From contig CAIVEI010000011.1 of the NCBI GenBank assembly GCA_903904835.1, forward strand, positions 44,707 through 108,706: 64,000 bases of DNA, read 5' to 3'. Under the pieces are notes generated by a model. The model ran no database searches and was not told the DNA's origin. It was given only the letters and a program-made list of their open reading frames with translations. Shown here one piece after another: positions 17,693 through 26,942 of this stretch. The DNA is from an uncultured Schlesneria sp. (lineage in GTDB: Bacteria > Planctomycetota > Planctomycetia > Planctomycetales > Planctomycetaceae). Numbering within the stretch: the stretch's first letter is position 1; the number at the start of each line of letters is the position of its first letter. The translations under genes and the position numbers were made by a program.

Positions 17693-19319
17693 ATGGCATT
17701 CTCGAAGAGGTCTGTGGATCCAGTTGTTCAGGCTCGTTTGCGTGAGATGGCAGCGGAAATGCGTGGATTGTTGTACGGAGAAGCGGGCTGCCCTGAATGG
17801 GGGACAAAATTCATAGAAATCGAGACGGACGGAATGCCTGTTGGCTTGGAACTGGCTCGGCTGGTGATGGAGCAGTCGGTCGACGAGCAGTCCCATCAAA
17901 TGCCAAAGGGGGCGATGGCTGTTGATGACGATGAGGTTACCGCCAACAAGCCAAAATCTCGGAAGTTGGAGACAGAGGCAGGACCAGTCACGTGGGAAGA
18001 ACCTTGTGGATACCAGAAGAAAGGCCGCAAGGCTTTTTTTCCCTCAGACCCGAGCGCTGGGGTTAGGCGTCGATGAAGACTTGTCGCCATCAATGCTTGA
18101 GCGAGTTACGTTTTTGGGAACAAAGCTCCCGTCCTTCCGTGACGCGTTCGAAGCGACGAGTAAACTCTTACGAACGAAGATCTGCGAGAAACGAGTCGAG
18201 CGAATTACGGAACGGATCGGTGGTGAGCGAGTCGCACAACGCGAGGCCGCGATTTCGAACTGGTCCGAACTCAAATTGACCGAAAAAGTGGCCGCACCGC
18301 CTGGGGTAAAAGCGCCAGATGTTGCGAGTGTGATGGGCGACGGCGGTCGATATCAATTGCGGGATTTCGACCCTGATGCGACGTCGCACTGGCACGAATA
18401 CAAAGCGGGGTTATTGCAGAGTTTGTCGAGCGAACTCTCCGCCAGCGACCCGCACCCTCAGATCCCGGATTTCTTTTTGCGACAGGAGCGAATGGACAAA
18501 CTCGCTCGAGAAATCACGCAGGTTGCAGCACGTGTCGAGTCGCCCATCGATCAACTCGACCCCAATCAACTTTCGCATTCCGAGATTTCAGCGATCGTGC
18601 TGGGTTCCGAAGAAGAACGTGGTTCCACTGACTACAAACCGCCAAAGGTGATCGATCGGGATGTGGTGGCATCCCGCCACAATAGCCAACTGTTCGGGCG
18701 ACATTTGGCGAGCGTTGCTTGGTCGCTTGGATTCTTTGCCGCCAAGCGCAAAGCCTTCGTAGGCGATGGCCAGAACTGGATCTGGACCGAATGGGATCGC
18801 CATTTCAAACCCTATGGCTTCGTTCCCATCCTGGACTTTATCCATGCGTTGACACACATCTATGCCGCCGCGATGGCGGGTCGACCTGTCGAGCAAGGCT
18901 GGCCTGACTATGTCCGGTGGATTACGGCAATCTGGCAAGGCGATGTGGCGTCCGTGATTGCGGACCTCGCAAAGCGACAACAGGAAATGGGACTCCCCAC
19001 TGATGCGGATGGCGATACCAGCCCCCGCATGCTCGTGACAAAAACGTTGACCTATCTCCAAAACCAGAAGTCTCGCATGAATTACCCTGAGTACCGTCAG
19101 TTGGGACTCCCAATCACATCCGCACACATGGAATCCACCGTGAAACAAATCAATCGACGCATCAAAGGAAGTGAAAAGTTCTGGAGTGACGAGGGGTCCG
19201 AATCGCTGTTGCAACTCGTCGCCGATGAAATCAGCGACACACAACCAATGGACGAGTTTTGGAGAAATCGATCTCAGACCCAGCCTGGGTACCGCACTTA
19301 CGCAAAACACGCTATTTAA
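17693..19319 (+). pseudogene. ISKra4-like transposase, frameshifted at a T7 run
   Basis: The start ATG at 17693 has AGGAGG 6 bp upstream. The first frame reads to a stop at 18076; the homologous frame continues from about 18041 to 19319, so a +1 shift (or loss of one T) at the seven T residues 18034-18040 is needed to join GRKAFFP to QTRALGLGVDE. The second part holds the catalytic region: VGDGQNWIW, FVPILDFIHALTHIYAAA, YLQNQKSRMNYPEYRQLGLPIT, ESTVKQINRR and KGSEKFW. Downstream of the shift nothing else is broken. It may be a recent inactivation or may be expressed through transcriptional slippage on the T run; both fit the data. Confidence 0.8.
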
Positions 19320-19330
19320 CACTCAGGATT

Positions 19331-19353
19331 CGCAATCAGTGTCGTTCACTCCA
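19331..19353 (-). repeat. Right terminal inverted repeat of the IS element
   Basis: Begins CGCAATCAG and ends TTCACTCCA on the plus strand, 12 bp after the transposase stop. Complementary to the left repeat at 17 of 23 positions. Confidence 0.7.
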
Positions 19354-19360
19354 GAAAATG
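19351..19360. repeat. Right flanking direct repeat of the IS element
   Basis: Second copy of CCAGAAAATG, identical to 17587-17596. Confidence 0.6.
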
Positions 19361-19454
19361 CGATAACGATTTGACTTAACGAGTTTTTAATAACCGAAAT
19401 GAGTGCAGGTCGGTGATCCAAATTCTTGATTCTGACGGAATTTCAATTTTCCCG

Positions 19455-20735
19455 TCAGAATTGCCCAATTTTCGGTTGAGCACCACAACGATACGAATCA
19501 GCCAACTTGTTTACGCTTTCAATCCCAATGTACTGATTGACGTCTCGTGTTCCCGTCCATCGGTTGGCAGGGCCTTCGATCACGACCCGAATTTGGTGCA
19601 AGTCATATCGACGGGCAATACCCAGTGCCACACCCACCTGAAAACGGTCTTGAGGATAGATTGGAGCGTAAACGGTATTGAGTGACCAGCGATCGATTCG
19701 CAGCAGATGCCATTCATCGATAATCGGGTGTGCGTGAAAGTACTGGCGTAAATTGTCGGGAAGTTTGGACAACTCATCGGAATGAACGAAAACGGTAACG
19801 CGTTCTGGCTTCGCGGCGTAGACGGCCCAGGCGGGCCAATGATCGCACAGTCCGAATAGTTCAAGCGATGGCCAAAGAATCGCGAAAATAACGATCAGCC
19901 GCGCAAAACAATTTCCAATTCCATTGGAACAAATCATCGAATTGAACTGCGGTTCAGAATAAGCATGTGTGTTTCGGAACAACATCCAGTTTTGAACAAG
20001 AAAAAACAGATTCCAGATAAGCACACCCGGTTGATGCTGGTGTCCGAATGGACCTAAGGCCAGAAGCAACGACACGTGCATGCAACTAGTTCCAATCAAC
20101 GCGATAAGGAGGGTTCGCTGCCAGCAGAGGCCGACGGCGATGAGCATCTCGAAGATTGGTATTGAAGCAGCCATGCCCCAGCGAACTGGCCCAGTGAAGG
20201 TTTCGATCCCTTTCATCAACCCGATCGACTGAAACAGTCCGTTCAGAAGAAACCGACCGTGGCCGATGACAAACCCCTGATCCATCTTCGACCAGGCCGA
20301 CCAGGCGTAGATGCTGATCACCAGCCATCGCCAGCAGGATTTTGCTGTGGTCGCGTCGGCGACCGCGAAGACGAACGAAAGGATCACAAACTGCCACGCC
20401 CACGGTTGCAGTCGATGTTGATCGATCAATATCAAACCAAGGGAACTTAACCCAAAAACCGCGCAAGCGCAACGACAGATTCTTCGCTCATCGACGAAGA
20501 ATTCTGCAATCAGCGCGATCAGTAAGATGACGAGAAGGCCCCATTCCGCCATCCGTGGCATGTATCCCGCGATCGAGACCAACGGAACCTGAGGGAACAG
20601 ACTCTGAGGCGTCCACAATGGCCATGTTGCGACGATAAGCGCGACGCTGCCCGCCGCAAGCAAGCGGATCAGAAATCTGTCACCGATCGCAGTTTTCGCA
20701 GCAGGGATTGTCAACGTCGCACGCCCAAAGCTCAC
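19455..20735 (-). CDS. Polytopic membrane protein of unknown function, coupled to glgP
   Basis: 426 residues with about eight to ten hydrophobic segments in the first 310 residues ([65 protein letters not shown] region, [12 protein letters not shown]) and a soluble C-terminal domain of about 110 residues. The layout, with [13 protein letters not shown] and the long loop, is reminiscent of HTTM / vitamin-K carboxylase-like membrane proteins, but I cannot assign it. The start GTG overlaps the glgP stop in the sequence GTGA (20732-20735), so translation is probably coupled. A link with glycogen use is inferred from context only. Confidence 0.75.
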   Translation of the reverse strand: MSFGRATLTIPAAKTAIGDRFLIRLLAAGSVALIVATWPLWTPQSLFPQVPLVSIAGYMPRMAEWGLLVILLIALIAEFFVDERRICRCACAVFGLSSLGLILIDQHRLQPWAWQFVILSFVFAVADATTAKSCWRWLVISIYAWSAWSKMDQGFVIGHGRFLLNGLFQSIGLMKGIETFTGPVRWGMAASIPIFEMLIAVGLCWQRTLLIALIGTSCMHVSLLLALGPFGHQHQPGVLIWNLFFLVQNWMLFRNTHAYSEPQFNSMICSNGIGNCFARLIVIFAILWPSLELFGLCDHWPAWAVYAAKPERVTVFVHSDELSKLPDNLRQYFHAHPIIDEWHLLRIDRWSLNTVYAPIYPQDRFQVGVALGIARRYDLHQIRVVIEGPANRWTGTRDVNQYIGIESVNKLADSYRCGAQPKIGQF

Positions 20736-22894
20736 GACATGCGTGCCATACTGCAGGAAACTCCTCCAGCGGCAGGGATATAAGCATTCTGGACGTAATC
20801 CATAACCATTCGGTCGGCGTTAAAGCGCCAGCCAAGCGTGCGTACGGATCGTTTCATACGGGCGATCCACTCTTCGGGGAGGCCATCCTCGTCATCCCGG
20901 TCGAAGAAGAGGGGAATGACTTGCTCCAAGAGGACTTTGGTGAGAGATTTCGCGTCCCGGTCATCCTGGATTCCATCATCAACGTGCGAGCGACCGTTAC
21001 CGATCGAGAAACCGTTCTGACCGTCATACGCTTCTGCCCACCAGCCGTCGAGGATCGAACAGTTCAGGCCGCCGTTCAAAACGACTTTTTGACCGCTGGT
21101 TCCTGATGCTTCCAACGGTCGTCGGGGATTATTCAGCCAGACGTCGACCCCTTGAACGAGATGTCTTGCGAGATTGATGTCATAATCTTCCAACAAAACG
21201 ATCTTTCCCTTGAACGCAGGTTCCTGGGTCAGATTGAAGATATTTTGAAGGATCTGTTTTCCGTAGTTATCAGCGGGATGTGACTTGCCAGCGAAAATAA
21301 ACTGCACGGGGTGTTTCGAGTCGCAGATGATCTTGCCGAGCGTTTCGATATCGCGCAAGACCAAGTCAGCCCGTTTATAAGGGGCGAACCGACGAGCGAA
21401 TCCAATCGTCAGGGCTTCAGGGTCCAGCAATGTCTGGATTTCGGCTTTCTCGCTGTCGGAAGAACCGAGTCGCTCCGCACGTCGCAGCATACGATTTCGA
21501 GCGAACAGGATCATACGATTTTTGAGTGATTGATGTGTCTCCCATAACTCACCGGGGGTCACGTCTTCGAAGCCGGCCCAGACCTCTGGTTCGCCAGAGC
21601 GAACGTGCCATTCCAGCGGAAGAACCCGGTCGTACAGAGACCGCATTTGAGGTGCCAGCCAACTGGAGACATGAACACCGTTGGTGATGTGTCCGATGGG
21701 GATTTCTTCTTCACTGCGCCATGGCCATAACGAAGTCCACATGCGCCGGCTGACAACACCGTGCAAGTTGGAAACTGCATTCGCTCGTCGACTGCATTTG
21801 AATGCCAGTACCGTCATACAAAATGATTCATTCGAGTTATTTGGGTCAACGCGTCCTAATCCGACAAGGCCACCAGACCCAATTCCGAGCTGATCAGCGA
21901 TGGGGCCAAGATGTTCGTCAAACAGATTCCAGTCAAACCGGTCATGTCCTGCGGGAACCGGAGTATGCGTTGTAAAGCAGCAGTGCCAGACGGTTTTCAA
22001 CATGGCGTCATCAAACGACTGGCCATCGTCAGCCATCCGCATGCGGATGTACTCAAGTGGCGCGAATGCCGAGTGTCCTTCGTTCATATGGATTGCACTC
22101 GGCTGATAACCAAGAGCAGTCAATGCACGCGTTCCACCGATTCCCAATACCAGTTCCTGTCGGATACGAATTCGCTGATCGCCACCATACAGACGGGCCG
22201 TCAGTTTGCGGTCTTCAGGTGTATTCTGTTCGACATTGCAATCAAGAAGGAACAATTTGATTCGTCCGACATCAACTTGCCAGACTTGCGCAAAAATCGG
22301 ACCGTTACGGGTCTCGACCTGGACCAGCACTTGTTTTCCATCGGCGGCGAGTGCTGGCTTAATTGCCAGTCGAGTGTTTTGCACATACGGATAAATTTCG
22401 CGTTGCCATCCGGTGGCGTCGATTTGTTGCGAGAAATATCCTTCCTGATAAAACAAACCGACAGCGACGAGTGGGACACCGAGGTCGGAAGCACTTTTCA
22501 GGTGATCCCCGGCAAGTACCCCTAAACCACCCGAGTAATTCGGAAGCGACTCGTGAATTCCGAATTCGGCCGAGTAGTAAGCAACCGGGTTATGCCCTAA
22601 TAGTCCTGCATGAGTGTCACCCCAAGTATGCTTGGACGACATGTATTCCTGCCATCGACGATAGGCGTAATTCACGCGAGAATGCAGGACCGCTTCGCGT
22701 CCCCGTTGCTCTAATTGTTCGTGCGTGAATTCATCCAGCAGCAGAATGGGATTGTGATCTAACTGCCGCCAGCGAATCGGATCAAGATCGCGAAAGATGG
22801 CGACCACCTCGGGTTGCCAACACCACCAGAGATTGCGGGCGAGTGCATCAAGCTTTTCGTGAAAGGTGTTATGCGATGTCTTCGAAGCAGCCAT
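20732..22894 (-). CDS. glgP: Alpha-glucan (glycogen) phosphorylase
   Basis: 720 residues, the size of the bacterial/archaeal short GT35 phosphorylases. It starts with a typical N-terminal region ([20 protein letters not shown] ... [46 protein letters not shown]) and carries the pyridoxal-phosphate region EASGTSGQK near residue 603, with the cofactor Lys. SGQK replaces the more common SGMK. It releases glucose-1-phosphate from glycogen or maltodextrin in the cytoplasm. No other glycogen gene lies nearby; the downstream membrane protein overlaps its stop by 4 bp. Confidence 0.95.
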   Translation of the reverse strand: MAASKTSHNTFHEKLDALARNLWWCWQPEVVAIFRDLDPIRWRQLDHNPILLLDEFTHEQLEQRGREAVLHSRVNYAYRRWQEYMSSKHTWGDTHAGLLGHNPVAYYSAEFGIHESLPNYSGGLGVLAGDHLKSASDLGVPLVAVGLFYQEGYFSQQIDATGWQREIYPYVQNTRLAIKPALAADGKQVLVQVETRNGPIFAQVWQVDVGRIKLFLLDCNVEQNTPEDRKLTARLYGGDQRIRIRQELVLGIGGTRALTALGYQPSAIHMNEGHSAFAPLEYIRMRMADDGQSFDDAMLKTVWHCCFTTHTPVPAGHDRFDWNLFDEHLGPIADQLGIGSGGLVGLGRVDPNNSNESFCMTVLAFKCSRRANAVSNLHGVVSRRMWTSLWPWRSEEEIPIGHITNGVHVSSWLAPQMRSLYDRVLPLEWHVRSGEPEVWAGFEDVTPGELWETHQSLKNRMILFARNRMLRRAERLGSSDSEKAEIQTLLDPEALTIGFARRFAPYKRADLVLRDIETLGKIICDSKHPVQFIFAGKSHPADNYGKQILQNIFNLTQEPAFKGKIVLLEDYDINLARHLVQGVDVWLNNPRRPLEASGTSGQKVVLNGGLNCSILDGWWAEAYDGQNGFSIGNGRSHVDDGIQDDRDAKSLTKVLLEQVIPLFFDRDDEDGLPEEWIARMKRSVRTLGWRFNADRMVMDYVQNAYIPAAGGVSCSMARMS

Positions 22895-23335
22895 AGATTC
22901 GCTTTCCCTGATGTGTAACTCTGTCAGTGTCGGATGATTTCAGCAGCAATTGCGCATGTTGTCAAAAAAAAGCAACGCAAATGCCAAGCCGATTGGCCAA
23001 TCGATCAACTTCGTTGCAGTATATCAGGGGGATTCGCCCGCTTCGAGGCTGCATCTTTGCAGGGTTTTTGAGACAATCGCGGCATCATTGGTTTGATGCT
23101 CTTGCTGAATAATTGGGCAGCCTTGCCTTAAGACATCGACCGGCTAAGTCGATTCAATCCCGGGAGGTGCTTTCAGGCTGAATTCTGCTTGATCCTTCTG
23201 ATGCAATGCAAATCCCGTCAGAATCCTGGTGAGGGTTGCTGGGTTCGCCCAAGCGAATCATTCCAACGTAGAATCGCGTTGAAGATCTAAGCCCCTGCGA
23301 TTCAATCTCAGCTTCACAACGAATAGAATTCTCGC
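22895..23335. other. Divergent intergenic region, glgP / acetyltransferase
   Basis: 441 bp between divergent genes with no recognisable coding sequence or structured RNA. It should hold both promoters; only a weak candidate for glgP (22937-22965) is visible. Confidence 0.5.
22937..22965 (-). promoter_or_regulatory. Candidate glgP promoter
   Basis: On the minus strand TTGACA (22965-22960), a 17-bp spacer, then TGAAAT (22942-22937; 4 of 6 to consensus), about 45 bp upstream of glgP. Only the -35 box is strong. Confidence 0.35.
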
Positions 23336-24268
23336 ATGAAACTCAAGATTTCCATTGTGGAACCGGAACAGCGAGCACTCGCACTCCGCTTGTTATTTGC
23401 TCGATTTCCCATCGACGAACAGTCGAAGAGGCTCGACGAGGCACTTCGGAACGTTGAACGAGGCAGCCTGAATCTTGACGGCTTACTGCTTGCTGAAGAC
23501 GGGCAACAGCCGGTTGGAGCGGCGCTCATGATGAATCAGGCAGACGGCGTGGCTCTCGTCTGGCCCCCCGTCGTGACTTGCCAGACAACAGATGTCGCGG
23601 CAACAGAACACGCCTTGATGTCTGGACTTTGCAAAGAAATTGATCGAGTCGGTGCAAAACTGTCTCAGTGCCTGCTGACACCGGATGATGTCACAGAAAC
23701 CGAATTGCTTCAAGGACATGGATTTATCCATGCCGCAGACATGTTCTTTCTCGCGAGACCGTTGACGCAACGTGATTGCGAAATGGGTTCGGCAGAAGAA
23801 GAGTTGGACCACGAGACTTTCTGCGAAGCGAACATGGAACGATACGCATCGGTCATTGAGCAAACGTATCAGGAGAGCCTCGACTGCCAGTTTTTGAATG
23901 GATTTCGTAGCGGTTCCGACGCAATTGCCAGCCATCAATTGTCAGGTCACTTCGATCCCTCACGTTGGCGACTTTACCGTCAGGATACGGAAGACGCTGG
24001 AGTGCTCCTGCTGAACGAGCATCCAGATCAAGATGCGATCGAGCTCGTTTACTTTGGAATCTCTGCAAAATTTCGAGGCAAGGGGCTTGGCAGACGAATC
24101 CTTGCCGAGGGGGTCCGCGCTGCGGCAAAGTCGGGACGAAGCGTGCTGTTTCTCGCTGTTGACTGTGGAAACTCGTACGCAAACGCTCTTTACAGCGAAC
24201 TCGGGTTTGCTGAACTCGCACGACGGCGAGTAATGATTCGATGTTCTTCGCATCTGGCACGAAAGTAA
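23336..24268 (+). CDS. GNAT family N-acetyltransferase
   Basis: 310 residues. The C-terminal half holds the acetyl-CoA binding motif A of GNAT enzymes (ELVYFGISAKFRGKGLGRRILAEG, with the R/Q-x-x-G-x-G/A-type turn as RGKGLG) and motif B (NSYANALYSELGF). The N-terminal half is probably a second, degenerate GNAT fold, as in mycothiol-synthase-like tandem proteins. Substrate is not predictable. It stands alone: glgP is divergent upstream and dnaA starts about 390 bp downstream on the same strand. Confidence 0.85.
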   Translation: MKLKISIVEPEQRALALRLLFARFPIDEQSKRLDEALRNVERGSLNLDGLLLAEDGQQPVGAALMMNQADGVALVWPPVVTCQTTDVAATEHALMSGLCKEIDRVGAKLSQCLLTPDDVTETELLQGHGFIHAADMFFLARPLTQRDCEMGSAEEELDHETFCEANMERYASVIEQTYQESLDCQFLNGFRSGSDAIASHQLSGHFDPSRWRLYRQDTEDAGVLLLNEHPDQDAIELVYFGISAKFRGKGLGRRILAEGVRAAAKSGRSVLFLAVDCGNSYANALYSELGFAELARRRVMIRCSSHLARK

Positions 24269-24660
24269 TCCACACGGTTTGCACATTCCGTAATTTGTTC
24301 TCGATGAGTTGACTGGCAAGTTCACCGATGAGCCAAGTCGGTTCTGATCAGGGACTTTCGCAACAGAAAGAACGATTGATGAATTTTGTGTAAAAATTCT
24401 CATCGTTTGACGTTTGACTCCCTCGCCCAGCGAGATACGATCGTGCCCGCTTGATGACTTTTACGACATGGCCGACGACTGGCTCACACCAATCTTCGGC
24501 CTCTCAATTCTGGTTAGCTCTACCGCTTTCAATCTCCAACTTTTGTCGATGCGTCGGCAAAGTTGGTGCGTTGTGTTCGCACTGTCAGAAGGATCTGAGG
24601 CGCTCAATTTGCGCGCCGACGGAAGACTGGCAGCGGTCTGGCTTGTTAAGGGGGTGCAAG
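24269..24660. other. Upstream region of dnaA
   Basis: 392 bp with no gene. It contains a candidate promoter (24414-24441) and two sites one base away from the DnaA-box consensus TTATNCACA: 24266-24274 (TAATCCACA) and the complement of 24387-24395 (TTTTACACA). Two near-matches are too few to call an origin. Confidence 0.4.
24414..24441 (+). promoter_or_regulatory. Candidate dnaA promoter
   Basis: TTGACT (24414-24419), 16 bp, TACGAT (24436-24441): 5/6 and 4/6 matches to the sigma-70 consensus, about 220 bp before the dnaA ATG. Confidence 0.4.
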
Positions 24661-26205
24661 ATGCAACCCGGCATGACGCCGACCGTCCGCGCAGAGGTGA
24701 CCTCTGCGACCTATGATCCCGCTGATGCGGCTTTGATTGAATCGCTGTTTGTCGAATTACAACAACGTATCGGCGAAAAACGATTCGGAGTATGGTTTGA
24801 TGGCAAGGTCAGACTTTCGATTACCGATGACCGGTTAACGGTTGCAGTGGGAAGTCCGTTCTTGCTGAACTGGATGCAGAGACAGTTCCAAGACGAATTG
24901 TCGGGGGCCGCACAGACCTTACTGGGACCGTCCGCCCAAGCCGGATTTACAGTCGACGCCAGCCTTGCTGTGTCGCGTGGTGGTCCGTTCGAAGCCCCGC
25001 CGTCAACCGGTGACTCCGCAACGACCAGGTCGAGAAAAGAGAGTTCTCATGCTTCAATAACGACGAGCAAAACCACTCAGGCGGCGGGCAATCACTCGGC
25101 GACACTGATCGTTCCGACTCAATCTGTTGTGGCGGGTTCCGCTTCGCAGATTTTCCCCGGGCGAAGTCGAAAACTTGCAGAACTGAGCGACTTCGTTTCC
25201 GGTCCGCAGACGGAATTGGCGCTGACTGCGGCCCGGCAATTAGCCAGCGGCATGCAGGTTCCATTTAATCCGTTGTACCTTTGTGGACCGGTTGGTTCGG
25301 GCAAGACCCATTTGTTAGAAGGAATCTGTCGACAGCTCAAACGGTCACAGCCTGCCTTCAACGTGGTTTTGATTACCGCAGAAGCCTTTGCGAACTACTT
25401 TACTCAGGCACTTCGTGATCATTCATTGCCAAGCTTTCGACAAAGGTTTCGAGGTGTCGACGCTTTGATCGTCGATAACGTCGAATTCTTTGAATCGAAA
25501 CGAGTCTTTCAAGAAGAATTCCTGCATACGTTCTCGGATCTGGCTGACCACGGCCGGCCAATTGTTCTCAGTGGAACCAGGCACCCACGGCTTCTCACCA
25601 AACTGAGTGACGAACTTGTTTCCCGTTTTCAATCGGGACTCGTCTGCCGCCTGGATGTTCCTGACCTGCCGACCCGGCTCAAGATCGTCGAAATTAAGGC
25701 AGCCCGCTTGTCGGGCGAGTTCGCTCCCGAAGCCTTGGAATATATCGCGCAGCGTTTTCAGGGAAGTGTTCGCGAGCTTGAAGGGGCGCTGAATTGTCTT
25801 CAAACGTATCACAGCATGACACGCAAACGTGTGACTCAGTCAGCCGCTCGCGAGGTGCTCTCGGATCTTGAACGCGATTGCGTCCGATTGATTCGTCTGG
25901 CGGATGTTGAACGTGTCATCTGCAATCTTTTTGGCGTTCGCCCCAAGGATCTGCAGTCCGAAAGTCGCACTCGTACGATCAGCCAACCGCGCATGCTGGC
26001 GATGTTTCTGGCCCGCAAACATACTCCGTCCGCCTATGCCGAAATCGGCCAGCACTTTGGCGGGCGAAACCATAGCACAGTGATGTCTGCTGAGCGTAAA
26101 GTTCAGCAGTGGCTCGAACAGAACGAAACGATTAAGGTCGCTTCGCAAACGTGGTCGATTGGCGAAATCCTGCAAACCCTCGAACAACAATTGCTGGCGG
26201 GCTGA
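24661..26205 (+). CDS. dnaA: Chromosomal replication initiator protein DnaA
   Basis: About 514 residues. Domain I (LIESLFVELQQRIGEKRFGVWF), a Ser/Thr-rich linker (about 105-160), AAA+ domain with Walker A GPVGSGKTH (209-217), Walker B ALIVDN (268-273), box VII SRFQSGL, sensor II GSVRELEGALN, and domain IV with the DNA-binding signature GGRNHSTVMSAERK. The usual Walker B is LLIDDIQF; here the second acidic residue is Asn273. The ATG at 24661 has AAGGGGG 6 bp upstream and replaces the longer frame from 24451. dnaN, recF and gyrB are not adjacent. It ends 4 bp before a convergent HAD gene. Confidence 0.93.
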   Translation: MQPGMTPTVRAEVTSATYDPADAALIESLFVELQQRIGEKRFGVWFDGKVRLSITDDRLTVAVGSPFLLNWMQRQFQDELSGAAQTLLGPSAQAGFTVDASLAVSRGGPFEAPPSTGDSATTRSRKESSHASITTSKTTQAAGNHSATLIVPTQSVVAGSASQIFPGRSRKLAELSDFVSGPQTELALTAARQLASGMQVPFNPLYLCGPVGSGKTHLLEGICRQLKRSQPAFNVVLITAEAFANYFTQALRDHSLPSFRQRFRGVDALIVDNVEFFESKRVFQEEFLHTFSDLADHGRPIVLSGTRHPRLLTKLSDELVSRFQSGLVCRLDVPDLPTRLKIVEIKAARLSGEFAPEALEYIAQRFQGSVRELEGALNCLQTYHSMTRKRVTQSAAREVLSDLERDCVRLIRLADVERVICNLFGVRPKDLQSESRTRTISQPRMLAMFLARKHTPSAYAEIGQHFGGRNHSTVMSAERKVQQWLEQNETIKVASQTWSIGEILQTLEQQLLAG

Positions 26206-26209
26206 CAGT

Positions 26210-26887
26210 TCAGTTGATTCCGACGGACTTCAGCCACGATTCGGCTTCGCTGAGGTCATTGAGAAGAACGTCTGGACGATGTGGTTCGAGTTCGTGAGCA
26301 CCAAACATCCCTGTTGCCACCGCCACGGTCTTCGCTCCGATTGCCCGGCCACAGCGGATATCGGACGGCGTGTCGCCAATCACCCAGATGGCTTCTGGTT
26401 CAATTTTCGGAAGCCGGCCGCGCACCTTCCGAAATGCATCACGTGCAACATCGTCCCGATCCAGATGATCGTCGCCGAACCCTCCGAACGCAAAGTGATC
26501 GGACAGACCATAATGCGCCAGTTTCAATTGGGCACCTTCGGCAAAGTTCCCCGTCAGCAGACCAAGCTCCAGGTCATCTCGGTAACGAAGTCGTTCGAGT
26601 AGACTTTCGACACCAGGCAACACGACACCACTTCGTGTCTTAAGAGCATTCGGAAGCAAACGAAAATAGGTCTGCTGATATCGGTTCCAATGTTCGTCGT
26701 TGATGTCAATTCCGTGAAACTGAAACAAGTCCATGGCAATCGCACGGTCGGTACGTCCTGCGGTGTGGATACCAGAAACCGGTCCGCTCGCTCCAAATTC
26801 ATGAGCCAAAGATGCCTCCATGGCCTCTTGCCCTGCACCACCCGCGTCGATCAAAGTCCCATCAATATCGAACAGAAAAACATTCAT
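26210..26887 (-). CDS. HAD superfamily hydrolase, phosphoglycolate phosphatase-like
   Basis: About 225 residues from the ATG at 26887. HAD motif I FLFDIDGTLID (nucleophile and acid Asp), motif II in LGLLTGNF, and motif IV WVIGDTPSDIRCGRAIGAKTVAV are intact, with a helical cap between. This is the Gph/HAD-IA type; substrates in this class include 2-phosphoglycolate and other small phosphate esters, and cannot be fixed from sequence. Convergent with dnaA. Confidence 0.88.
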   Translation of the reverse strand: MNVFLFDIDGTLIDAGGAGQEAMEASLAHEFGASGPVSGIHTAGRTDRAIAMDLFQFHGIDINDEHWNRYQQTYFRLLPNALKTRSGVVLPGVESLLERLRYRDDLELGLLTGNFAEGAQLKLAHYGLSDHFAFGGFGDDHLDRDDVARDAFRKVRGRLPKIEPEAIWVIGDTPSDIRCGRAIGAKTVAVATGMFGAHELEPHRPDVLLNDLSEAESWLKSVGIN

Positions 26888-26942
26888 CAACAATTAATCC
26901 CTTTTCGAAATCCAATCCAACTTTCGTTGATGGAATCGAATA

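Larger units (their letters stand above)
17595..19353 (+). mobile_element. ISKra4-family-like insertion sequence, about 1.76 kb
   Basis: Bounded by imperfect 23-bp terminal inverted repeats (17595-17617 and 19331-19353, 17 of 23 positions matching, both starting TGGAGTG) and flanked by direct repeats. It carries one transposase split into two frames. Family call rests on the C-terminal residues LGLPITSAHMESTVKQINRR ... GSEKFW, characteristic of ISKra4-like transposases. It lies between the BglII-like endonuclease and a host membrane-protein gene. Confidence 0.75.

Noticed and set aside
24266..24395. Possible origin of replication upstream of dnaA
   Set aside because: Only two near-consensus DnaA boxes, no AT-rich unwinding region and no box cluster.
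24451..24660. N-terminal extension of dnaA by 70 residues
   Set aside because: No family similarity; the ATG at 24661 has a good ribosome binding site and the domain I start.
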